Shown: positions 1 through 9,602, counted from the first letter of the stretch. The stretch: DNA of 39,921 nt from Pseudarthrobacter cellobiosi (GCF_023913755.1 NZ_JAMXBJ010000046.1:1-39921); one strand, 5' to 3'. A program made the numbers and translations. Notes: generated from the letters alone by a model not told the origin.

Positions 1-274
1 CCATGCCCACGATTCTCCCAGCCGCCCCTACCAGGACATGGTTATTCTGTCGGCGTTTTAAGAATTAGGGCCTGTCATTTCTGACCCACGCACCTAGCTG
101 GCGCCTGGGCCTTTGCGCCGGCTTTCGCGGCCGTGCCCCGCTTGAGCGGTGTGGGCCAGCACCGTTCAAGCGGGTCCGGGCAGCTCATCAGGGGATTCCC
201 GGCCGCGAGAGGGCACCCGGCCGGGCCACGGCCGGCCGGCGCCCGGGCCGTCCGGACCTTCCCGAATCTTCGGG

Positions 275-280
275 TAAACT
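275..280 (+). promoter_or_regulatory. Probable -10 element of the SRP RNA promoter
   Basis: TAAACT lies 6 bases before the inferred 5' end of the SRP RNA, the spacing expected of a sigma-70-type -10 box. No convincing -35 box is visible. The same hexamer recurs upstream of the UDG-like gene and purA. Bases 1-274 hold no recognisable gene, and the short reading frame there overlaps the RNA and lacks family features. Confidence 0.4.
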
Positions 281-286
281 TGTCTG

Positions 287-376
287 CGGCCCCTCATGTG
301 GCGTCATCCTGTTGAACTCCCCCAGGACCGGAAGGTAGCAAGGGTAAACGGGCTCTGGCGGGTGCATGGGGGGTCT
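287..376 (+). ncRNA. ffs: Signal recognition particle RNA, small bacterial (4.5S) type
   Basis: This is the RNA scaffold of the signal recognition particle, which binds Ffh and targets nascent membrane and secreted proteins. The apical domain is very recognisable: GGACCGGAAGGTAGCAAGGG at 325-344 contains the GGAA tetraloop side and the asymmetric AGCA internal loop bound by the Ffh M domain. The ends pair (GGCCCCTCATG near 289 with CATGGGGGGTC near 365), giving a single long hairpin of about 90 nt. It lies 70 bases upstream of dnaX, a common position in bacteria. The exact ends are estimated from pairing. Confidence 0.9.
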
Positions 377-447
377 TTACTATTCCCCCACAGGGCGACC
401 GCCCGCGAGGGATCCTGATTGTCAGCCCGGATTGGTAGGGTTTTCCC

Positions 448-3400
448 GTGACTGTTACTACCACCGCCCTTTACCGCAGATACCGCCCGGACTCCTTCGC
501 CGACGTTATCGGGCAGGAACACGTCACCGAGCCGCTGATGACGGCACTGCGCAAAAACCGTGTCAACCACGCCTACCTCTTCTCCGGCCCACGCGGTTGC
601 GGAAAGACCACCTCCGCCCGCATCCTGGCCCGCTGCCTCAACTGCGCCCAAGGCCCCACGGATACGCCCTGCGGTACGTGCCCCAGCTGCATTGAACTGG
701 CCCGCGGCGGCTCAGGCTCCCTGGACGTCATCGAGATCGACGCCGCCAGCCATGGCGGTGTGGACGACGCCCGCGACCTCCGCGAGCGCGCGACGTACGC
801 TCCCGTTCGCGACCGCTACAAGATCTTCATCATCGATGAGGCCCACATGGTCACCTCTGCCGGGTTCAACGCCCTGCTGAAGATCGTTGAAGAGCCGCCG
901 GAGCACATCAAGTTCATCTTCGCCACCACGGAGCCGGACAAGGTCATCGGCACCATCCGCTCCCGCACGCACCACTACCCTTTCCGGCTTGTCCCGCCGG
1001 AGCCGCTGATGGTGTACCTGGAGCTGCTCTGCACCCAGGAAAACGTCCCGGTGGCACCCGGCGTCCTGTCCCTGGTGGTCCGGGCCGGCGGCGGCTCCGT
1101 CCGCGATTCCCTGTCCGTGCTGGACCAGCTGATGGCCGGCGCCGGACCCAACGGCCTCGACTACGAACTTGCCGTAGCCCTCCTCGGCTACACCCACGCA
1201 TCGTTGCTGGATGACGTGGTGGAAGCTGTGGCCGCCTCAGATGCCGCCACCGTTTTCCGGGCTGTGGACCGCGTGGTGCAGACCGGCCACGATCCCCGCC
1301 GCTTCGTCGAGGACCTGCTGGAACGCTTCCGCGACCTCATCATCGTCCAGGCCATGCCCGAAAGCGCCCAGGTCATCCTCCGCGGCATGCCGGCGGACCA
1401 GATCGCCCGGCTCCAGAACCAGGCGCACAACCTCGGGGCCTCCGAACTCTCGCGCGCCGCTGATGTCACCAACACGGCGCTGACCGAGATGACCGGCGCC
1501 ACGTCTCCCCGCCTGCACCTCGAGCTGCTCTGTGCCCGCATCCTGCTCCCCAGTTCGGAACAGACCGAACGCGGTATCGCTGCCCGGATCGACCGCATGG
1601 AGCGGCGCCTGAACTATGCCGGGAACGACGTCGGCGCTCCCGCTCCGGCGGACGCTGCGGTTTCGGCTGCACCCGCTGCGGTTGCTGCAGTGCCGGCAGC
1701 GGCAGCGCCGCTTGCTGCTGCACCCGTTGCCGTACCAGCAGCTTCCGTGCAACCAGTTTCTGCGCCAGCCGTTTCTGAGGCGCCCGCTGCGGCACGTCCG
1801 GTTGCTTCGGTTCCGGCCGCGGCACAGCAGGTGGCTGCTGCGCCGGTTGCTGCGCAGCAGCCTTCAGGGCCAGCCGCTGCCGCTCCTGGGTCGGGCCGGC
1901 CACAGGCCAGCGGAGCCGACGAGGCCAGACAGTCACTGACGCCGCCCAGGGTCAGCACCAACGACTGGCCTGTTGACGAGTCCACAGGCAGACGGCCCGC
2001 TTCCACGCCGCAGCCAACCGGACAGCCCACCCGGGAGACCGGGGCAGACGCCCCCCGCGCAGTTTCCCCGGCCACCCCGCCGGCAAGCACCGACGCTGTC
2101 ACGGCTCCTGCCACCGCTGCACCCGCTTCGGTTAGCCATGCCCCTGCCACTGCTGCACCGACCGGTGCGACAGGAACTGGCGGGGCAAGCACTGGGGCCG
2201 CCGGCACAGGCGACGTCGAAGTCCTGCGCCGCGCCTGGCCGGAAGTCCTCCAGACGCTCTCCAAGATCAAGCGCAGCACGTGGGCGCTGGTTGAGCCGAA
2301 CGCCCAAGTGGGCGCCTTTGACGGCCAGGTCCTGACGCTAGCGTTCAGCACTACCGGGTTGGCTGGCGCCTTTGGCCGGGCCGACCACGCTGAGAACCTG
2401 CGGCAGGCGATCCACAAAACGGTGGGCATCGACTGCCAGATCACCGCAATCGCCAGTGGGGCCAACAGGGCAGCGAGCGCTGAGCCAAACCCAAAAGCAC
2501 CCGCTAGTCCGGAAGCTCCGGCCAGTTCAGCCGATGTCGCATGGGGCCTGGCCCCTGCTGGCGCCGTTTCCACCCCTGTCGTCCATGCCACCGCGCCGGC
2601 ACCTTCCCCTGCCCCCTCCCCCGCGACGCGTGCTCCTGAACCGGCCGCGCCTCCTGCCGCGGCTGCACCTGCACCGTCTGCAGGCGCAGTAGTTCCTGCA
2701 GAAACTGTCCAGCACGCCGGCGACGTCAGCGCGCCGGCAGCCACTGAGGCCGCCCAGGTATCAGCCGCCGAGGGTCAGCCGGGACCAGCTGAGCCGGATG
2801 CCATTGCCGGTTCATTTGCCTACTCCGATGACGACTGGGGTCCTCCGCGCGACGAAGATGCTCCGCCGCTGGACGAGGAACCCCCCATGGACTGGGATCC
2901 TTCGGCTGCGGCTGCGCCACGCCTGTCGCCTGCACAGCCAGAGCCTTCAGCGGCGGCACCCGCCAGGCGGCCCGCTCGGGGTACTTCAAAGGCTGCAGCA
3001 GCAAAAACCTCCCCAGCAGGCAGGTCCTCCGCTGCTGCATCGGCCGCTCCGTCCCAACCCGATGCGGCATTGGATCCGTGGGGCCGAGCCGTCGAGCAGG
3101 CGCCGGGCGTATGGGTGGTTGGCACGGAGCCGAATGTTGGCAAAAGCCTGAACACGTCCGTCCCGGAAGAGGCGACGGAGACCGCTCCCGCACCCAGCTA
3201 CGAGCCCGCCACTGCCCAGGTCCCTCAAACTTCACCTGTCGTTGGCCAGTCCGATGCGGACGCCAGCTGGGGCTTGCCTCCAGTGGCCGCCGCCGCAATT
3301 ACCGACGTCGCTGCGCAGCAACCAGCCGTGCAACATTCAGCTGCACCGCAAAGCCCCGCGCTGGAACCCGCCGAGCCTCGGAGCGCGGCGCCATCCGGCC

Positions 3401-3768
3401 AAGCACCGGCAGCCCCGGCGGCGGAAGTAGTGGTTCCCGAACCGGCTGAAGTCCGCGAGTACGCCATGGCATCGACTGCTCCGGCTGCCGCCCCCCTGCA
3501 GCCGGCACCGGCAACTTCCGAGTCCGCTTCCGCCGCCCGGCAGAGTCTTTACCAGCGCCTGTCCAACAGCCCCGAGGCCGAAGCCGGGCGCGCCAAGGCT
3601 CCAGCCAGGGCTGCCGCCGCCACCTACGTGCAGGACATACCGAGCGCGGACGATGAAACCATCGAGGAATCCGGCGTCTTTGGACGCGCCGCCGTCGAGC
3701 GTATTCTGGGCGGAAAGCTGATCGAAGAGCGGTCCCCGGACGGAAGCCCCATCGTTTCAAGGTTCTAG
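448..3768 (+). CDS. dnaX: DNA polymerase III subunit gamma/tau
   Basis: This is the clamp-loader ATPase of the replicative polymerase. The GTG start is chosen because GGTAGGG lies just upstream and the protein opens with the family's ALYRRYRP motif. Walker A is GPRGCGKT (residues 47-54). A zinc-binding module uses Cys66, 75, 78 and 81. Walker B/DEAH is at 130-133, sensor 1 is around FATTEP (158-163), and the arginine-finger region is at RSR (171-173). From about residue 395 the protein is mostly Ala/Pro-rich linker, broken by a folded segment at about 587-672. It ends in a conserved-looking tail (FGRAAVERILGGKLIEER). At 1106 residues it is long for the family because of the linkers. The next gene is recR; no ybaB lies between them. 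I saw no obvious signal for a shorter gamma form. Confidence 0.97.
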   Translation: MTVTTTALYRRYRPDSFADVIGQEHVTEPLMTALRKNRVNHAYLFSGPRGCGKTTSARILARCLNCAQGPTDTPCGTCPSCIELARGGSGSLDVIEIDAASHGGVDDARDLRERATYAPVRDRYKIFIIDEAHMVTSAGFNALLKIVEEPPEHIKFIFATTEPDKVIGTIRSRTHHYPFRLVPPEPLMVYLELLCTQENVPVAPGVLSLVVRAGGGSVRDSLSVLDQLMAGAGPNGLDYELAVALLGYTHASLLDDVVEAVAASDAATVFRAVDRVVQTGHDPRRFVEDLLERFRDLIIVQAMPESAQVILRGMPADQIARLQNQAHNLGASELSRAADVTNTALTEMTGATSPRLHLELLCARILLPSSEQTERGIAARIDRMERRLNYAGNDVGAPAPADAAVSAAPAAVAAVPAAAAPLAAAPVAVPAASVQPVSAPAVSEAPAAARPVASVPAAAQQVAAAPVAAQQPSGPAAAAPGSGRPQASGADEARQSLTPPRVSTNDWPVDESTGRRPASTPQPTGQPTRETGADAPRAVSPATPPASTDAVTAPATAAPASVSHAPATAAPTGATGTGGASTGAAGTGDVEVLRRAWPEVLQTLSKIKRSTWALVEPNAQVGAFDGQVLTLAFSTTGLAGAFGRADHAENLRQAIHKTVGIDCQITAIASGANRAASAEPNPKAPASPEAPASSADVAWGLAPAGAVSTPVVHATAPAPSPAPSPATRAPEPAAPPAAAAPAPSAGAVVPAETVQHAGDVSAPAATEAAQVSAAEGQPGPAEPDAIAGSFAYSDDDWGPPRDEDAPPLDEEPPMDWDPSAAAAPRLSPAQPEPSAAAPARRPARGTSKAAAAKTSPAGRSSAAASAAPSQPDAALDPWGRAVEQAPGVWVVGTEPNVGKSLNTSVPEEATETAPAPSYEPATAQVPQTSPVVGQSDADASWGLPPVAAAAITDVAAQQPAVQHSAAPQSPALEPAEPRSAAPSGQAPAAPAAEVVVPEPAEVREYAMASTAPAAAPLQPAPATSESASAARQSLYQRLSNSPEAEAGRAKAPARAAAATYVQDIPSADDETIEESGVFGRAAVERILGGKLIEERSPDGSPIVSRF

Positions 3769-3831
3769 GCACCTGCAGTACGTACTCCCGCAACGCCAAT
3801 CACCATCCAAGCCAAACCAAAAGAGGAAAAC

Positions 3832-4431
3832 GTGTACGAAGGTGCAGTCCAGGAGCTGATCGACGAGCTCGGACGGCTTCCCGGCGTCGGTCCCAAATCC
3901 GCCCAGCGGCTTGCCTTCCACATCCTCGAAGCGGACCCCCAGGACATGAAGCGACTCGTGGAAGCCATCACCATGGTGAAGGAACGCGTGAAGTTCTGCA
4001 CGGTATGCGGCAACGTCACCGAACAGGAATTGTGCAACATCTGCCGCGATCCCCGCCGGGACCCGTCGGTCATTTGTGTGGTGGAGGAGTCCAAGGACGT
4101 CCTCGCCGTGGAGCGCACCCGGTCCTTCCGCGGCCGGTACCACGTGCTGGGCGGGGCCATCAACCCCATTGCCGGCGTAGGGCCCGAGCAACTGCGGATC
4201 CGGGAACTCCTGACACGGCTGAACGACGGCGCCATCCAGGAAGTCATTATCGCCACCGACCCCAACCTCGAAGGCGAAGCAACGGCCACGTACCTGGCCA
4301 GGATGCTGAAGACAATCGGCATCGTCGTGACCAGGCTGGCCTCCGGCCTGCCCGTGGGCGGCGACCTTGAGTACGCCGACGAGGTCACGCTCGGCCGTGC
4401 TTTCGAAGGCCGCCGCAACGCCCTGACCTGA
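3832..4431 (+). CDS. recR: Recombination mediator protein RecR
   Basis: RecR works with RecF and RecO to load RecA on gapped DNA. The 199-residue length is typical. It has an N-terminal helix-hairpin-helix ([17 protein letters not shown], about 16-32), a four-cysteine zinc finger (Cys56, 59, 68, 71), and a Toprim domain from about residue 79. The Walker-like C-terminal segment includes [15 protein letters not shown]. The GTG start is supported by AGAGGA a few bases upstream and by alignment with the usual MYEGxVQxLIDEL opening. It follows dnaX after 63 bases and is probably co-transcribed. Confidence 0.97.
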   Translation: MYEGAVQELIDELGRLPGVGPKSAQRLAFHILEADPQDMKRLVEAITMVKERVKFCTVCGNVTEQELCNICRDPRRDPSVICVVEESKDVLAVERTRSFRGRYHVLGGAINPIAGVGPEQLRIRELLTRLNDGAIQEVIIATDPNLEGEATATYLARMLKTIGIVVTRLASGLPVGGDLEYADEVTLGRAFEGRRNALT

Positions 4432-4486
4432 GCCGACCTCATCTGACCGGGGGTAAGCAGACAGGCGCTCTGACCTGGCCTTGCCA

Positions 4487-4517
4487 GGGCTCAGGGGCTC
4501 AGGGTTCAGGGCTCAGG
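4487..4517. repeat. Short CTCAGGG tandem repeat
   Basis: Four imperfect copies of an 8-9 base CTCAGGG-type unit lie between recR and the convergent membrane-protein gene and run into that gene's stop codon. Low complexity; no function is apparent. Confidence 0.5.
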
Positions 4518-5586
4518 CGTCCGGGTTGAGCCGTCTTCGGGCAGCCCTGTGGCCGCTAGCCAACAGAATCCCTGCAACCCCGGACTGCGTGCCAACGCCA
4601 ATGAGTGCCAGTGGCATCTCGGCGCCTGTCTTCTCCTGTTCCTGCCCCTCCACACAAGGAACCTGCGTGCCTTCCGCTGCGTTCTGCAGCTCCCCGGGCA
4701 GCCAGTCCAGGGCGTTCTCCTTGGGTTCGGCCTCACCGGCAAGCAGCGCCAGGATCACCATCGGGTTGCTCGTCGCCATCCAGAAGATCCGCTCGGTGTG
4801 GTAGACCTCGGCGATTCCACGGAACTCCGGCGAACACCGATAGGACGTAACCCTGCCCAACTCGTCCCGTTGAATATTGATGGCCACCAACACCGGCTCA
4901 TAGGCCCGGACGCTGGGCAGGAGCGCTATCACCGCCACGACGTTGCCGACCAGAAGCAAAGCTGCGACGCCCCAGGCCAGAACCCTTCCTCTCTGACCCT
5001 CGAGCCAACGCGCAGCACCCGCGCCAATGCCGCCAAAGACCATGACTTCAAGGACCATCAGGACAAAAGACACCCCGGCAACTGCTGGCGAGGACTCCGA
5101 CCAGAACGCGAGCAGCAGCAGGAAAACGACCGAAACGGTGGCGAAGATCAATCCTTTGGCACTGCAGCGCACCCAGTCCAGCAGGGGTCCCTCCACACCA
5201 GCCTCGGCGTGATCCGGCCCAGCGCCGCGCTGCGTTTCCCCCCACAGGATAGCGAGCACACAGCTCACCAGCACCAGCATTGCGGCCGTGAGGATGTATA
5301 CCCAGGCGTGGGATTCCGGCGGCAGGTCACCGCCCGTGACCAGGGCGATCACCAACAGCGTGCCGGTGCCCCAACAGACACCGAGAATGGCGGCACTCCC
5401 CCACCAGAAGCGGGCAGACCGGACAGTCTGAAAGGCTGATGCAAGCGCACTACTGACGAGCAACCGAACCTGGCCGCCCGGGGAAGAGCTGTCCCCGGCG
5501 TCGTTTTCATCGTCGGGCTGGATTTTTCCGGCGCCGATGGGTTCGTAGACGGGTTCGTCAGCGGCCGGATCCACCTCGTCAGCCAT
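4513..5586 (-). CDS. Multi-spanning membrane protein, probable accessory to the ABC exporter
   Basis: I do not recognise a named family. The 357-residue protein has an acidic cytosolic N-terminus (about 1-40) and roughly six hydrophobic segments (near 60-84, 95-115, 145-165, 170-190, 203-226 and 330-347). The stretch between the fifth and last segments contains TERIFWMATSNPMVIL. The adjacent ABC-2 permease has TERVAWMLAMNPYVVV in a comparable position, with an upstream YxCS in both proteins, which suggests shared ancestry. It is the third minus-strand gene after the ATPase and permease but is separated from the permease by 232 bases, so it may have its own promoter. It could be a divergent second permease subunit. 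Confidence 0.75.
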   Translation of the reverse strand: MADEVDPAADEPVYEPIGAGKIQPDDENDAGDSSSPGGQVRLLVSSALASAFQTVRSARFWWGSAAILGVCWGTGTLLVIALVTGGDLPPESHAWVYILTAAMLVLVSCVLAILWGETQRGAGPDHAEAGVEGPLLDWVRCSAKGLIFATVSVVFLLLLAFWSESSPAVAGVSFVLMVLEVMVFGGIGAGAARWLEGQRGRVLAWGVAALLLVGNVVAVIALLPSVRAYEPVLVAINIQRDELGRVTSYRCSPEFRGIAEVYHTERIFWMATSNPMVILALLAGEAEPKENALDWLPGELQNAAEGTQVPCVEGQEQEKTGAEMPLALIGVGTQSGVAGILLASGHRAARRRLNPDA

Positions 5587-5600
5587 GGTCCGCGTCCGCC

Positions 5601-5645
5601 ACGTTCTGATCAGCTACGTTCTGATCAGCCACGTTCTGATCAGCC
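5601..5645. repeat. Three tandem copies of a 15-bp unit upstream of the membrane-protein gene
   Basis: The unit ACGTTCTGATCAGCY repeats three times without a gap (5601-5615, 5616-5630, 5631-5645), and a partial ACGT follows. Each unit contains the palindrome TGATCA. The array lies 15-59 bases upstream of the ATG of the minus-strand membrane protein, where a 5' untranslated region or operator would be. The rest of the 5646-5818 gap contains scattered CAGTGC-type words but no gene. Confidence 0.8.
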
Positions 5646-5818
5646 ACGTGCCGCCTCCATCCCTATGGACAGGCCCAGCCCCCGACAGTCAGCTGCCAGT
5701 TCGGCCGGCCAATCCAATCGTGATCCGCTGAAGCGGGCCTGTCCAGTGCCCTGCAGTGCACTTCACTGCACCCCATTGCCCTGCGGTCCAGTGCGAGGAC
5801 TGTCCCGTGGAGCCAGCT

Positions 5819-6970
5819 TTAGGCGATGCGGGTTCCGCGTGCCAGCCTGTGCGCCGGGGTTCGCAGCGAGCGCCAACCCAACCACATCAGCAGTCCGGCA
5901 AGCAGCAGCTGCAGGCCGAGCCCCAGCGGCCACAAGGGAATGGACTGTGCCAGGTAGCGCAGCTTGGCCTCGCCGTTGGCGCAGGGGTACGTGCCCTCGG
6001 GACCGGCCATGGCGTAGCGTGCACCCTGGCTGATGGATTCGATGGCCCCCACCGGCGATGACATTCCGAAGCTGTTGTTGACGCGGACCGTGTAGGGGAT
6101 GGCATCAGCCACCACCACGTACGGATTCATGGCCAGCATCCACGCCACCCTTTCGGTGCGAACGGCCGGCTGGGCGCGCAGCGGTCCGGAGCAGGTGTAC
6201 TCCGGTTCCTGCGGCGCTGTTTCGTCGGGTACCGGCTGCAGCGGTTCGTAGTTGCGGTACTGCGCCTGGTTGGCCATGATGGTGCCCTGCGAGAGCCCGG
6301 CGCCCAGGCCGAAGGCAATCAGGGAACCGAATACCAGCCCGGCCACGGCAAGGTACGTGACCACAATCGAGAACAGCGGGCGTCCAGCCAGCGCGGAAAT
6401 TCCGACGCCGATGGCACACACCACGCCCACTTCAACGGCCAGCATCAGCAGGGCCACGATGACATGGCCGGGCGTCATGCCGCCAAGGGCGACTCCGATA
6501 ACCAGGAACGGCGTGCTGGCAACCAGGAAGGCCAGGGCGGCGGCCCAGGCGGCGAAGAATTTGCCCCACAGGATCTGGCCGGGACGGAGCAGGGTCACCT
6601 GCAGGATGGCGAGGGTCCCGCCGGCGCGGTCGCCATTAACGGCATTGGCAGACAGTGCGGGCGCCACCAGCAACGCGAAGAGCAGGACAAAGGCCAGGAC
6701 CACTTCGAAGATCATGGACCCCGGTCCCTGGTCGGCCGGCAGAAAGTTGGAATAGGCGCGCTGGGCTTCGCGCTGGGCGTTCCAGCTGGCCCACGTCAGC
6801 CAGGTCACCAGGCCCGTCAGGATGAACCAGATGGCCAGCATGATGTACCAGCCGCGGGACCGGAGCCGCTGCTTCAGTTCCAGGACCACCACATCCCGGA
6901 TCCCCGCAAGGTAGCCGGCACCAAAGCCGGAAGCCGGCGGGCGCTGCGTTGTATCTGTCAGCTGGCTCAT
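5819..6970 (-). CDS. ABC-2 type transporter permease
   Basis: This is the membrane subunit of an ABC exporter. The 383-residue protein has a cytosolic N-terminus with LELKQRLRSRGWYIML entering the first membrane segment at about 40-62. Further segments lie near 88-110, 135-160, 168-192, 198-225 and 348-368. The loop between the last two holds the TERVAWMLAMNP motif shared with the downstream membrane protein. The ABC-2 hallmark NGDRAGGTLAILQVTLLRP (about 113-131) is present; it resembles the E-x-G-T-L-x-x-L-x-x-x-P motif of the family. The start overlaps the ATPase stop (ATGA, 6967-6970), indicating coupled translation. The substrate is unknown. Confidence 0.88.
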   Translation of the reverse strand: MSQLTDTTQRPPASGFGAGYLAGIRDVVVLELKQRLRSRGWYIMLAIWFILTGLVTWLTWASWNAQREAQRAYSNFLPADQGPGSMIFEVVLAFVLLFALLVAPALSANAVNGDRAGGTLAILQVTLLRPGQILWGKFFAAWAAALAFLVASTPFLVIGVALGGMTPGHVIVALLMLAVEVGVVCAIGVGISALAGRPLFSIVVTYLAVAGLVFGSLIAFGLGAGLSQGTIMANQAQYRNYEPLQPVPDETAPQEPEYTCSGPLRAQPAVRTERVAWMLAMNPYVVVADAIPYTVRVNNSFGMSSPVGAIESISQGARYAMAGPEGTYPCANGEAKLRYLAQSIPLWPLGLGLQLLLAGLLMWLGWRSLRTPAHRLARGTRIA

Positions 6971-7938
6971 CGCCGCTCCCCCTCGAGGTTCATGTAAGTC
7001 TCTTCCAGGGCACCCGAGGCGGGGGCAAAGGAGCTGACCCCGACGCCGGCCAGCACCAGGTCGCGCAGGAGGCGGGCGGCGTCGTCGTCGTTCAGCAACA
7101 CGAGGCTGACAGCCGGCCGGCGGCCGTCCTCAACCCGGAACGCAAGGCCCAAGTCCGTGAGTTTGGCGGCGAGCGCGGCACCGTCGGTTGCCGAGATGGC
7201 GTAGCGCCTGCCGGAGGCGGCAGCCGCGTCCGTGGTCTGGTGCCGGACCGTCTTCCCTCGGTTGACGAACACCGCTGCGTCGGCAATTTCGTCCAGCTCG
7301 CTGAGCACGTGGGAGGAGACCACAATGGACTTCCCCTCAGCCGCAAGCTGCCGCAGCATCACGCGCAGCTCCACCCGCGATCCCGGGTCCAGGCCTGACG
7401 CCGGCTCATCGAGCAGCAGCACGGACGGATCGTGGATCAGTGCGCGGGCCAGGCTGAGGCGCTGCTGCTGCCCCCGGGACAGGACACGGGCCGGCTGGTC
7501 TGCACGGTCGCTCAGGCGGACCCGATCCAGCATCTCGGTGACGCGCTGCGGGATTCCGACCTTGGGCAGCCGGTAGAAACGGGCTATCTGAGTGAGGATC
7601 TCACGGGCGGTCAGGGACTCCCACACACCCAGGGTGTCCGGCATCCAGCCAATCCTTTTGCGCACTTCCGCGCGGTGGTGCTGCGGATCCAGCCCATCCA
7701 CTGTGACAGTGCCGGAATCCGGCGCCAACAGCGATGCCAGCATGAGCAACAGCGTGGTTTTGCCGGCCCCGTTGGGGCCGATCAGCGCGGTGACTTTTCC
7801 CGCCGGAGCATGGAAATCCATGTACTCGACGGCGTGCACCTGCCCGAAGCTGCGGCTCACCGCGGTGGCGCTGATGCCGTCCTGGCGCGGGCTTTCCGGC
7901 TGGGCCGGAATGCCTGTTTTGTCCCAGTTTTCTGTCAT
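6967..7938 (-). CDS. ABC transporter ATP-binding protein
   Basis: This is the nucleotide-binding subunit that drives the ABC-2 permease encoded just downstream. The 323-residue protein has Walker A GPNGAGKTT (54-62), signature LSRGQQQR (153-160), Walker B VLLLDEP (173-179) and an H-loop SSHVLSE. The C-terminal 90 residues form the extra domain seen in ABC-2 exporter ATPases. It is first in a minus-strand operon with the permease (4-base overlap). No resistance or polysaccharide gene is nearby to suggest a substrate. The intergenic region 7939-8153 is shared with divergent lysC. Confidence 0.93.
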   Translation of the reverse strand: MTENWDKTGIPAQPESPRQDGISATAVSRSFGQVHAVEYMDFHAPAGKVTALIGPNGAGKTTLLLMLASLLAPDSGTVTVDGLDPQHHRAEVRKRIGWMPDTLGVWESLTAREILTQIARFYRLPKVGIPQRVTEMLDRVRLSDRADQPARVLSRGQQQRLSLARALIHDPSVLLLDEPASGLDPGSRVELRVMLRQLAAEGKSIVVSSHVLSELDEIADAAVFVNRGKTVRHQTTDAAAASGRRYAISATDGAALAAKLTDLGLAFRVEDGRRPAVSLVLLNDDDAARLLRDLVLAGVGVSSFAPASGALEETYMNLEGERR

Positions 7939-8153
7939 TTCCCGAGCACCTGTCCCCCAAACCGTTCATGCAAACTGACTATATGAGCCTACGCCTGAGC
8001 CGACAGGCACAGTATCCGCCGGAAGGCTGAGATTTGGACACAATTCCACGTCCGGCCACAGGCGGCGATAAACTGGGCAGACACGTCACGCCGGCCAGCC
8101 GCAAGGCCGTGCCTGACCTCCAGAACTCCGATTGATCCAGTGAAGGTACGCGC

Positions 8154-9512
8154 ATGAGTACGCCCACTTCCGAAGTGCACACAGCAACGCAGCCACAGGA
8201 GCTGCCCGAAGCCGCTGCCGTGACGAAACAGCTGATCGTGCAGAAGTTCGGTGGCTCCTCCGTGTCGGATGCCGAGGGCGTCAAGCGGGTCGCCAAGCGC
8301 GTGGTCGACGCGCAGCGGGCCGGCAACGAAGTTGTGGTGGTCGTTTCGGCCATGGGCGACACCACCGACGAACTGCTGGACCTTGCCGCCCAGGTGACCG
8401 ATTCTGCCCCGGCCCGCGAGATGGATATGCTCCTCTCCGCCGGTGAGCGCATCTCCATGGCACTGCTGGCCATGGCCATCAACAAGTTCGGCGCCTCAGC
8501 CCAGTCCTTCACCGGCTCCCAGGCCGGCATGATCACGGACGGCATCCACGGCAAGGCGCGCATTATCGACGTCGATCCGCACCGCATCCGCACCGCCTTA
8601 GACAAGGGGCACATCGCGATCGTTGCCGGGTTCCAGGGCATGAGCCGCAGCACCAACGAGATCACCACCCTGGGCCGCGGCGGCTCGGACACTACCGCCG
8701 TCGCCCTTGCAGCCGCGCTCGACGCCGACGTCTGCGAGATCTACACAGACGTTGACGGCATCTATACCGCGGACCCCCGCGTGGTGCCGTCCGCCCAGAA
8801 AATCGACACCATCTCCAGCGAGGAAATGCTGGAACTCGCCGCGTCCGGCGCGAAGATCCTGCACCTGCGCTGCGTTGAATACGCGCGCCGGTTCGGTGTG
8901 CCGTTGCATGTCCGGTCCTCATTCAGCCAGAACGAAGGCACCTGGGTCATCCCCAGCGCCGAAGACAAGATCACCACTCAAGAGGGAGTTGCCTTGGAGC
9001 AGCCAATCATCTCCGGCGTTGCACACGACCGTTCCGAAGCCAAGGTCACCGTGGTGGGTGTTCCGGACATCCCCGGCAAGGCAGCCGCGATCTTCCAGGT
9101 CATTGCCGACGCCCACTCGAACATCGACATGATCGTGCAGAACGTTTCCACGCACGGCACGGGCCGGACGGACATTTCCTTCACGCTCCCCATCGTCGAA
9201 GGCGCGGAGGCCCTGGAAGCGCTCAAGGCCGCCCAGCCGGACATCGGCTTCGAGAACATCGAATACAACGAACAGATCGGCAAACTGTCCCTGATCGGGG
9301 CCGGGATGCGGTCACACCCGGGCGTCTCCGCGACGTTCTTCAAGGCCCTGTCCGACGCCGGGATCAACATCAACATGATCTCCACCTCGGAAATCCGGAT
9401 CTCCGTGGTGACACACGCCGATCTCCTTGATGACGCCGTCCGGGCAATCCACAAGGCCTTCGACCTGGACAGCGAGGACGAGGCAACCGTCTACGGCGGC
9501 ACCGGGCGCTAG
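8154..9512 (+). CDS. lysC: Aspartate kinase
   Basis: The enzyme phosphorylates L-aspartate, the first step toward lysine, threonine, methionine and diaminopimelate. The catalytic domain begins at KFGGSSV (31-37) after an N-terminal extension of about 25 residues not usual in the family. Two ACT domains (about 295-365 and 375-445) form the allosteric site. The final residues ATVYGGTGR match the actinobacterial enzymes. An internal start for a separate ACT-only beta subunit is likely (see 8981-8996). In many actinobacteria asd follows; here a strong terminator follows instead and asd is not in the window. The ATG is the only good upstream start before the kinase motif. Confidence 0.96.
   Translation: MSTPTSEVHTATQPQELPEAAAVTKQLIVQKFGGSSVSDAEGVKRVAKRVVDAQRAGNEVVVVVSAMGDTTDELLDLAAQVTDSAPAREMDMLLSAGERISMALLAMAINKFGASAQSFTGSQAGMITDGIHGKARIIDVDPHRIRTALDKGHIAIVAGFQGMSRSTNEITTLGRGGSDTTAVALAAALDADVCEIYTDVDGIYTADPRVVPSAQKIDTISSEEMLELAASGAKILHLRCVEYARRFGVPLHVRSSFSQNEGTWVIPSAEDKITTQEGVALEQPIISGVAHDRSEAKVTVVGVPDIPGKAAAIFQVIADAHSNIDMIVQNVSTHGTGRTDISFTLPIVEGAEALEALKAAQPDIGFENIEYNEQIGKLSLIGAGMRSHPGVSATFFKALSDAGININMISTSEIRISVVTHADLLDDAVRAIHKAFDLDSEDEATVYGGTGR
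8981..8996 (+). promoter_or_regulatory. Internal ribosome binding site and TTG start for an aspartate kinase beta subunit
   Basis: AGAGGGAG (8981-8988) precedes an in-frame TTG at 8994 (codon 281 of lysC). Translation from there would give a 172-residue protein beginning (M)[19 protein letters not shown]. This is the same place in the alignment where the Corynebacterium glutamicum beta subunit starts ((M)EEAVLTGVATDKSEAKVTV). The family precedent is well known; use of this start here is inferred. Confidence 0.5.
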
Positions 9513-9539
9513 CCCTCAGCCTGCTGCACGATCATAAGG

Positions 9540-9585
9540 ATGTTCTGGAGGCCGGTTCTGCCGGCCACCAGAACATTTTCTTTTT
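9540..9585 (+). terminator. Intrinsic terminator after lysC
   Basis: Arms 9540-9555 and 9561-9576 pair over 16 positions with one A/A mismatch around a 5-base loop. They are followed by TTTTCTTTTT, a classic rho-independent terminator. It also closes the lysC region before the convergent small gene at 9603. Confidence 0.9.
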
Positions 9586-9602
9586 GGGCAAAAGCGGGCA
9601 AC

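Noticed and set aside
133..315. Short Arg/Pro-rich frame upstream of dnaX
   Set aside because: It overlaps the SRP RNA and its promoter and has no protein features.
1614..2744. Minus-strand Ala/Gly-rich frame opposite dnaX
   Set aside because: It arises from the repetitive Ala/Pro linker codons of dnaX.
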